Below are positions 58,036 through 64,000 of a stretch of DNA of 64,000 nt, piece after piece (within the stretch, counting starts at the first letter, position 1; every line of letters begins with the position of its first letter). The position numbers and the translations under genes were made by a program. The stretch spans positions 1 through 64,000 of the forward strand of contig JBAXWB010000006.1 in the NCBI GenBank assembly GCA_037128595.1. Direction: 5' to 3'. The notes under the pieces were generated by a model that was given only the letters and a program-made list of their open reading frames with translations, did no database searches and was not told where the DNA came from. This stretch comes from a bacterium (GTDB lineage Bacteria; Verrucomicrobiota; Kiritimatiellia; CAIKKV01; CAITUY01).

Positions 58036-60456
58036 TCATTTACCTGATAGCTGCTGGTCACGTAAGCCGTCTTTCATCGCAGCAAAAATGGGAGATTTCA
58101 ATATGCTGACAAAATGCATCTTTAAATCGAGAACCTGACAACCATCAGGAACATCAATTGGTGATATATTCGCAAGAAATCCTTTAGAACTGGCAGAAAG
58201 AGCAAGAGGTTCACATCCACAAGGAATTGAGAGAAGTGAATATAAACGAGGAAGATCAACACCATCAAACAAAGGGAAATATTTCCCAAATATTCTTTCG
58301 ATTAATTTCATTTGTTCATCGATAATCGACTGCATCGTTTTACTTTGCGCAACAACACTCAGTAGCAATTTCTGCCAAGCATCCGTAATGGGCTCGGGCA
58401 CTCCGCAAGAAGTTTCGCTATATGCGTAATCTCTAGCAGCAAGGGCTATCGCTTTATTGCCAGTAGCTAAAGCTCCGACAACACCCGCTGCAATCAACCC
58501 ACCTTTCAACCATGGGCTACGAACAGCTGGTTTTGGCTGAATAGCCTCATTGAGGCGCTGATAGTCCTGACTAATGGCGTCAAGTGCGGCCTGCAAAACG
58601 CACATTTCCTTGCGAATTTCATTACGCCCTTGGTCAATACAATTCAAAAGAGGACCGCGATATTTCGCACATACCCAATTATTAATTACAGCTATTAAGA
58701 ATTTATCTGCATTATCAACAAGATAATTATTACATCGTGCAATGATAACTTTGGCCGTATCGCCCTGACCGAATACAGACGTAATGGGCAATAACTGACA
58801 AGCCAGCAAAGATCGACAAAAGTCTTTTTGCAATAATTCTTCGGCATAAAATTTCGGTGTCCGATAAGACTTATGAATTTTATCCAGTGATTCATACAGG
58901 ATTAAACTATGTTCCTTGGCAAGGCAGTATTCGACTTGGTCGAAACTGATTTTATTTCGGCCAGCGCAAAGCCATCTAATACATTTCCATTCAGCACTCC
59001 ATCGTCCAGAAGAGGAGTCCGAGAGACAAACTCGCGAAGCTGACGCCAGCAATCCCTTCTTACCAGTGCCAAACCATGTATCATCATGCTGGACGAGCGC
59101 ATCTGACACGGGGATTGCTCGCGCATATTCACTCCACGCATTAATTATATTTGAACCCGAGATGGCATCTCCAACTGCTATTTTTCCCGCTGCCAGTTTG
59201 CCTGCATTCAACGAAAGAAGTTTTTGCGCGAGCCTTTCTTTCGAAATGTCAATGAAGCTTGGCTCTAACTGAACAGTCGTTGACTTGTATGCATCAGATT
59301 CTATTTCTTTACACGACAGATCGTTTGATTGTTGAAGGCTAGTAGTATTTTGAATAATACAATTCGGCAACTCAGTCCCTCCGCTCAATGTCACATTAGC
59401 TAACGCCCCCAACACCGTCGCATATTCAGAACGCTCCCACCAAACGGCATTGCACTTACATTGCTCTGTAATAGCTTCCTTAAATCCGCGCAACTTCGCA
59501 CTACCACCAACAAGAAGTACAGCTGGAGTATCGAGATTGATTTTAGTTCGAACCTTTTCCAGATAGGAACTCAAGGTCAAGCAAGCTTGAACGATGTATC
59601 GTTTGTTAACAATATCGCCAAGAATTTCAGAAGATATCTCAACATGTTGATTGCCAATACTAATCCTTCCGCCCGAGCCAGTCCGGGAAAACCTTTCTTT
59701 AATTAAACGAATTTGATCTAGGACAAGTGAGTGTTTTGACTGAAGTTCGGCCCGCACAGCCTTATCACTGATCGCATCGTCAATTAAAGCGTAGATGGCC
59801 TCGTCAATGTCAAATCCCCCAAGTCGATTATCTCCTCCAGGCGGAAGGTCAGGTATAATCGAAAAAGAGTTGCCATCGGTACGATGCAGGCATGCCCAAT
59901 CCAAAGTGCCACCGCCACAGTCCAAAACAATGACATGCTCTTCTTGCCCACCTAACTCAGTCAGCCATGCCTGGGCTGCGGCTATCGGTTCATCCACAAA
60001 GCTAATTCGATCCTCGGTAAAACCTGCATTGCGGGCTGCCTCCGCGAGGATTTGCTTAGCGGGCGGTCCATACTGTGCCGGAATCGTGAGGGACAATCCG
60101 ACCGGCAAAGTGTCTCTAAAATGCGGAATTTCCTTTGTGCGGTTACGAAGACCCGCAAAAAGTAGAGAAAGAAGTTCGATCGGTGTTGCTTTCTCCCTAT
60201 TTCCAGCGCGTACCCATTGCTCCTGCAAATCCCTTTTTAATGGGCGACGCAAGAAAGCCTGCGGGTCTGAATCACGGTACTCAGCTGCTTCGTCACCGCA
60301 CAGTCGGCGCCCGTCTTCGCCTAGAAAGAATATAGAAGGAATAAAAGAACGTTCATCCTGTCCCAAGCGCATAAGTTCGACGGAGTTGCGTTGGGGGTCA
60401 AGGTATGAAAGTTTAGTGCGCATGGTTCCAAAATCAATGGCTATCGTGTCATTCAT
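58036..60456 (-). CDS. Divergent Hsp70-like protein with non-canonical C-terminus and membrane segment
   Basis: Residues 1-~350 form an Hsp70 ATPase domain: phosphate-1 IDFGT (7-11), VDEPIAAA (154-161), phosphate-2 LDCGGGTLD (178-186), GGFDID (212-217) and adenosine VGGSAK (315-320). The remaining ~450 residues do not look like the usual substrate-binding beta-sandwich. They are helical, and a hydrophobic segment at ~650-672 suggests membrane association. The gene overlaps the upstream GTPase (ATGA), so it is the last gene of the coupled operon. A chaperone-like motor acting on a membrane complex is inferred. Confidence 0.8.
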   Translation of the reverse strand: MNDTIAIDFGTMRTKLSYLDPQRNSVELMRLGQDERSFIPSIFFLGEDGRRLCGDEAAEYRDSDPQAFLRRPLKRDLQEQWVRAGNREKATPIELLSLLFAGLRNRTKEIPHFRDTLPVGLSLTIPAQYGPPAKQILAEAARNAGFTEDRISFVDEPIAAAQAWLTELGGQEEHVIVLDCGGGTLDWACLHRTDGNSFSIIPDLPPGGDNRLGGFDIDEAIYALIDDAISDKAVRAELQSKHSLVLDQIRLIKERFSRTGSGGRISIGNQHVEISSEILGDIVNKRYIVQACLTLSSYLEKVRTKINLDTPAVLLVGGSAKLRGFKEAITEQCKCNAVWWERSEYATVLGALANVTLSGGTELPNCIIQNTTSLQQSNDLSCKEIESDAYKSTTVQLEPSFIDISKERLAQKLLSLNAGKLAAGKIAVGDAISGSNIINAWSEYARAIPVSDALVQHDDTWFGTGKKGLLASASRVCLSDSSSGRWSAEWKCIRWLCAGRNKISFDQVEYCLAKEHSLILYESLDKIHKSYRTPKFYAEELLQKDFCRSLLACQLLPITSVFGQGDTAKVIIARCNNYLVDNADKFLIAVINNWVCAKYRGPLLNCIDQGRNEIRKEMCVLQAALDAISQDYQRLNEAIQPKPAVRSPWLKGGLIAAGVVGALATGNKAIALAARDYAYSETSCGVPEPITDAWQKLLLSVVAQSKTMQSIIDEQMKLIERIFGKYFPLFDGVDLPRLYSLLSIPCGCEPLALSASSKGFLANISPIDVPDGCQVLDLKMHFVSILKSPIFAAMKDGLRDQQLSGK

Positions 60457-62183
60457 TGGGCTTCTGCCTCCAGAAGATTAAGAATATTATCCAGAATATC
60501 GCCAGCGTGCGTGCAAATTGCAGCCTTATCACCGTAGTTGCGCTGTTTCTGAAGTGACCAAAAAGCAAAGCGCTCTCTGGCCTTGGTGATGGCCGCCGTG
60601 TTGTCTGATGTGGTGACGACCAGCCCGAGGCGTGACCACAAATCAGGACCTTGTTGCCCGAAGAGACGGTCGAGTTCGACGGCCTCTTCCGGGGCGAATG
60701 TTGCACGTTTTGTTTCCAGTACTTTTAACGATTCGATGTCCGCATCGAAAAGCTCAAAATTCCGTGTAACTCGATATTTCAAGGCGTCCACCTCACGATG
60801 GATTTCTGTCAAGGCCGAGATATCCCGCTCTAGAACGCAAAGCGAATCCTCTATATATTTCTTTGCGTCGATTAATCCTGCATCGCTGGCACAACGCGCG
60901 GTGACTGCGTCTGCCGCTTCACGGCCTTTTTCCACCATTGCAGTTTGCATTTCGGATTCCCTGCGGAGGGTTTGCAGCGAGATCTCACATGGCTCCCATG
61001 CCTTTCGAAGTATCGTACTGGCTTTGATCAAACGAGCACGAGAAAACAAGTTCTTCTGGAGCAGATCACGGAGTGCTGGGATGCCGCTGGCTGTATGGAG
61101 TCTGGCGCGAAGCGTCTCGCCGTCTGTCGTTTTGTGTTGGCACGCAAGCCTGATACAAATCGGGAGAATATCCCATTTGAGTGCTTGTCGAATTCGACTT
61201 CTTTGCTCCACCGAAAGCGGAATATCAGATGCTTCTTCAAGGAAGTCGTCTTTGTCACCGAGAAGTCGGTTCACCGTATTTACCGGTGTTTCTTGCGCAA
61301 ATCTTACGACCAGATTCAATATATCCGAGGGTGTGCTAATACTCTTGATCGCCAGTAATCCGCTCGTTGGGATTATCGCCGCCACTTGACCGTCAAGATG
61401 CACCTTTAATCGCTCGCACTTTTTATAGGCGTTACCAACCGGATCCCAGTCATCAAAATTGGCTGCAACCCCCTCTTGATTCATGTCCCACTTTTGAATT
61501 ATCCCGATGCTATTGTACGCTGACGCACCCGGCAGACGGGAATCCTGCCCATATTTAGTCAACAACTTAAGATCGTCCTCACGACCTACGGGATTCACCA
61601 CGTATAAGACCGCGTCAGCACTTCCACCATATCGCAGTGTGTCTTCCTCTAACTTCGCAGCAAGGAATCCCTGAGTCGCCTCCTCATGCGCTTGGATCAC
61701 GCTTCTTGTTCCAGGGGTATCCACGACGTTGGCGACACGCAAGAAATCCGTATCGGCGAAAAAATCGAGACAACGAGTCTTGGACGCGTTCTCGTCCGTG
61801 CCGATCCATTCGGAAGCTTTTTGAAGAGGAAAGTCGGAGGTGCTACCATCCATCCAATGAACTCTAAAATTGTGACATTGGTCTCCCTGACCATGCCGAA
61901 ACCAATTAATCGTTGCTGTAGTCTCGGTTACGCCGGTGGGTGCAAGATTCTCCCCAATAAGCGCATTCAACAGCGTTGATTTCCCGACGCGCATTTGCCC
62001 CACAATAGCAACTGTAAAGCGCATATCTAATGATTCAAGAAGTCGGAGCCGCTGAAGTTCAAAGGCAAGCGGGGCAGTTGACTTGTGCCGGAGCAGGAAT
62101 TCCGGCATGGAGGTTGCGAACCGCTTTACAACATCATCGAACTGCTCATAAGAGAAGACTGTATTATTCTGTAAAGCAGTCAT
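60453..62183 (-). CDS. Dynamin-like GTPase B
   Basis: 576 residues. GTPase domain with G1 GQMRVGKST (62-70), a switch Thr in TETTATINW, G3 DTPGT (155-159) and a divergent G4 (IIQKWDMN, where T/NKxD is expected). A helical stalk follows, with charged coiled-coil stretches and a C-terminal QKQRNYGDKAAICTH segment. No clear transmembrane helix. The ATG at 62,183 shares one base with the TAA of the upstream small protein gene (TAATG), and the upstream in-frame ATG is therefore not preferred. It likely pairs with the other dynamin-like protein in a membrane-remodelling complex. Confidence 0.82.
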   Translation of the reverse strand: MTALQNNTVFSYEQFDDVVKRFATSMPEFLLRHKSTAPLAFELQRLRLLESLDMRFTVAIVGQMRVGKSTLLNALIGENLAPTGVTETTATINWFRHGQGDQCHNFRVHWMDGSTSDFPLQKASEWIGTDENASKTRCLDFFADTDFLRVANVVDTPGTRSVIQAHEEATQGFLAAKLEEDTLRYGGSADAVLYVVNPVGREDDLKLLTKYGQDSRLPGASAYNSIGIIQKWDMNQEGVAANFDDWDPVGNAYKKCERLKVHLDGQVAAIIPTSGLLAIKSISTPSDILNLVVRFAQETPVNTVNRLLGDKDDFLEEASDIPLSVEQRSRIRQALKWDILPICIRLACQHKTTDGETLRARLHTASGIPALRDLLQKNLFSRARLIKASTILRKAWEPCEISLQTLRRESEMQTAMVEKGREAADAVTARCASDAGLIDAKKYIEDSLCVLERDISALTEIHREVDALKYRVTRNFELFDADIESLKVLETKRATFAPEEAVELDRLFGQQGPDLWSRLGLVVTTSDNTAAITKARERFAFWSLQKQRNYGDKAAICTHAGDILDNILNLLEAEAQ

Positions 62184-62440
62184 TAGTCTGCTTCTTCCGC
62201 CGCTACGCAAATTCGAACCGTTTCCAGAATTTGATCTCCTGATTCGATATGTGTGTAGTCGCCGCGAACCACCATAATACCGAAGATTTTCAGCTCTTTT
62301 TCTAGCGTTACTACATTTCCATTGCCGTAAAACGAAAGATAATCCTCTTCACACATAACAAACCGCCGTGGCTTTACACCCCGGTGCTTTCTTTTGAAAG
62401 TTTTCAGAATATCATGTATTCGATTTCGAAAATCATTCAC
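62183..62440 (-). CDS. Small unknown protein in the dynamin-Hsp70 operon
   Basis: 85 residues, basic N-terminal helix (NDFRNRIHDILKTFKRKHRG), then alternating strands (VMCEEDYLSFYGNGNVVTL, IFGIMVVRGDYTHIESG). ATG overlaps the stop of the zinc-ribbon gene (ATGA). No family recognised. Position suggests a component of the same complex. Confidence 0.65.
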   Translation of the reverse strand: MNDFRNRIHDILKTFKRKHRGVKPRRFVMCEEDYLSFYGNGNVVTLEKELKIFGIMVVRGDYTHIESGDQILETVRICVAAEEAD

Positions 62441-62658
62441 GAGAAAGCCTCACCTCTTTTGTGCTCGGACAGTATATCGCTGACATATTTACAGGTCAGA
62501 CATTCCATTTTAAATGTTGCCGGCCGTAAAATATCCCTTGTTTGGCCTCCAATCGCGGGGATTTCTTCATCATTATTCTTCCAGACTATCACGGCAGTTT
62601 CTGTACTGCCGCATTTAGGGCATTGATCCCCGACCTTTCGCCACTCTTTATTACACAT
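62437..62658 (-). CDS. Zinc-ribbon protein
   Basis: 73 residues with two Cys pairs, CPKCGS (~14-19) and CLTC (~53-56), forming a treble-clef/zinc-ribbon. Its ATG lies eight bases inside the end of dynamin-like gene A, giving coupled translation. Might be a nucleic-acid or protein adaptor for the operon. Confidence 0.7.
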   Translation of the reverse strand: MCNKEWRKVGDQCPKCGSTETAVIVWKNNDEEIPAIGGQTRDILRPATFKMECLTCKYVSDILSEHKRGEAFS

Positions 62659-64000
62659 GCGGCAACTCCGTCTGTTCAGAGGTTAGTCTCGCAAGATTTC
62701 GAAGAACGATATCTGCTTGCTCCAACATTCGGCGCAAGCCATCTGCCTTTTGTTTAGCCTCATCACGGGATCTTTGCCGCTGCTCAGAAATGGACTCCAT
62801 TTTGCCTGCAATTTCCTGTTCGACTTCCGCGGTGGCCTTGCGGAGTGCGTCGCGAACACCTTTTTCGTACTCTGCGGCAATGTTCTCAAACTGACGGATA
62901 GACTGTGACTGTGCACGGCGTACAGTATCGGATAACACCTTCTCGAGTTGGGCAAGTGCTTCCACTTGCCGACGGGTCTTCAAACCGTCGCTGGCCTTCC
63001 ACCCACCCACGGCCGCACCTACAAGAGCTGCAATCCCGGCGGCGGCGGCCAGTGGCGGAAACACCAGGCCGAGTATGCTGACCCCGATATTTGCCATCAT
63101 TGCACCTGCCATTCCGCCATATAGTGAATTTCGCGCTTCCTCAAATCCGCTGAACTGCATATTCAGACTGTCTATGTGCATCCGCGTACCTCCAGAAATC
63201 GGAGTATGAATCTGCACGGGAAGGCTCTTGCCGAGAGCGGACGAGAAGTCATTGACAATAACGAACATCTGATCGTTGTAGTGACCTTGTACATCCAGCA
63301 CGATCTGTGAGCACTTATCAACGCAAGAAGCCAAAACCGAATCCGCTTGCTCGTTCATCTGCTGCGGGTCAAAACTCACCCCTCTCAGGGGACTCACGAT
63401 TTCAGAAACAAGCGGACTGAACGGGGAAGGATCTAATTGTTCCTGCAGATTTTCGCGTGTCTTGCGTTTGAGTTCCGCTACCTTGTCTTGAAAAGTCGTC
63501 ACGGCGTTTTGGAAATCGCTATTTTTCCACTGTCCATACTTAGTCTTCGTCTCGATGAAGGTTCTTTCGAGATTATCCAACCCTTCTTTAGTCTCGGTTG
63601 CGGCAATTTGTACACTGTCAGTGAGTTTGCGGTGTATGCCAGCAGCCTCGACCGAAAGGGCCGAGAGTAGCCGCCGCCCTAATTGGTCTTCTTTTTTTGC
63701 AAGTAGTTTATTGTACAAGAAATAGATGAGTGCCGAATATCCGCTACGATCCAGATGTTTTGATGAATGGTTCGCATCAGCAGCGAATTTGAGTTTCGCG
63801 CTGACAGGGAAATAGATGAGTTTTTCTGTCGGCACATTCAATTTGTCAGATATGATCTGCAGATTACGTTCCCGCCACTTCTTCCATTGAGTTTCCTCGA
63901 CAAGGTCAATCTTCGTTTGCACGAAGAAAATGAGCGGGTTCTTCTTTCGAAGATCAAGCAGCATGTCCACTTCAGCTTGACTAATGACCGCTTCGACGGA
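62651..64000 (-). CDS. Dynamin-like GTPase A (N-terminus beyond window)
   Basis: The frame is open to the window edge, so only the C-terminal ~450 residues are seen. The first visible part has the GTPase G4 motif FVQTKIDLVEE, then GTPase end and stalk helices. A hydrophobic hairpin (~residues 284-324 of the visible part, GGMAGAMMANIGVSILG then FPPLAAAAGIAALVGA) is the membrane-inserting paddle of bacterial dynamin-like proteins. It is followed by a long coiled coil to the C-terminus. Large bacterial dynamin pairs are known; here the pair is combined with an Hsp70 and ribbon. Confidence 0.85.
   Translation of the reverse strand, partial: SVEAVISQAEVDMLLDLRKKNPLIFFVQTKIDLVEETQWKKWRERNLQIISDKLNVPTEKLIYFPVSAKLKFAADANHSSKHLDRSGYSALIYFLYNKLLAKKEDQLGRRLLSALSVEAAGIHRKLTDSVQIAATETKEGLDNLERTFIETKTKYGQWKNSDFQNAVTTFQDKVAELKRKTRENLQEQLDPSPFSPLVSEIVSPLRGVSFDPQQMNEQADSVLASCVDKCSQIVLDVQGHYNDQMFVIVNDFSSALGKSLPVQIHTPISGGTRMHIDSLNMQFSGFEEARNSLYGGMAGAMMANIGVSILGLVFPPLAAAAGIAALVGAAVGGWKASDGLKTRRQVEALAQLEKVLSDTVRRAQSQSIRQFENIAAEYEKGVRDALRKATAEVEQEIAGKMESISEQRQRSRDEAKQKADGLRRMLEQADIVLRNLARLTSEQTELPHV

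Overview
The window looks like chromosomal DNA of a PVC-superphylum bacterium, most likely Kiritimatiellota, Lentisphaerota or a neighbouring Verrucomicrobiota lineage. The reasons are two pyrophosphate-type phosphofructokinases side by side, a rhamnose-type sugar locus with a bifunctional aldolase/dehydrogenase and its own 2-oxoacid dehydrogenase complex, a long WA/DP-repeat solenoid protein, and a secreted-protein C-terminus with an Asp-rich calcium motif. This placement is inferred from gene content; there is no rRNA or complete tRNA gene in the window.

Region 1 (1-3.5 kb): tail of an exported protein, REP-like hairpins, and an XRE/ImmA-IrrE regulator next to a truncated rhuM fragment. Region 2 (3.5-21.7 kb): central metabolism. 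It holds two PPi-type phosphofructokinases, a PHP phosphoesterase, a zinc alcohol dehydrogenase, a RhaD/RhaE-type aldolase-dehydrogenase, E3, E2, a divergent DeoR regulator, a fused E1 alpha-beta and a rhamnulokinase-like kinase, then a 19-repeat solenoid protein. The kinase and aldolase would split a deoxy-sugar into DHAP and an aldehyde, the dehydrogenases would oxidise the aldehyde, and the E1-E2-E3 complex would oxidise the resulting 2-oxoacid. Region 3 (21.8-39.4 kb): housekeeping and transport. It holds an APC permease, LpxL-like acyltransferase, DUF362 ferredoxin, AraC regulator with divergent deoC, class II FBP aldolase, MATE exporter, TrmJ, a zinc-ribbon/EIIA-Ntr fusion, amt-glnK-outer membrane protein, a glycosidase-like secreted protein, cupin, Fe-ADH and lipoproteins.

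Region 4 (39.4-46.8 kb): accessory DNA. It contains an AbiEi antitoxin with an internally deleted AbiEii toxin, a PIN-domain protein, a REP-associated transposase remnant beside REP-like hairpins, a LacI-HTH protein fused to a proline-rich repeat tail, and a selfish-type AAA ATPase. Region 5 (46,785-51,275): a 4.5 kb integrative element bounded by 29-bp direct repeats of a tRNA 3' end, encoding an HUH Rep, a lipoprotein, an excisionase and a tyrosine integrase whose C-terminal codons lie inside the att site. Region 6 (51.7-55.3 kb): a plasmid/phage-like recombination module with a beta-clamp paralogue carrying a coiled-coil tail, a Cas4/RecB-like nuclease and a RadC remnant. Region 7 (55.4-64 kb): an FtsI-type transpeptidase with an unknown partner, then a tightly overlapping operon of two dynamin-like GTPases, a zinc ribbon, a small protein and a divergent Hsp70. 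This operon is the best candidate here for an undescribed system.

A second layer is repeats. At least four families of small intergenic hairpins or short-period repeats are scattered through the window: GACGTCC-core REP-like palindromes, GGCCCGC hairpins, hexanucleotide GATTAN arrays and heptanucleotide GGCAGTA/GGATTCA arrays. Several run into gene ends or ribosome binding sites.
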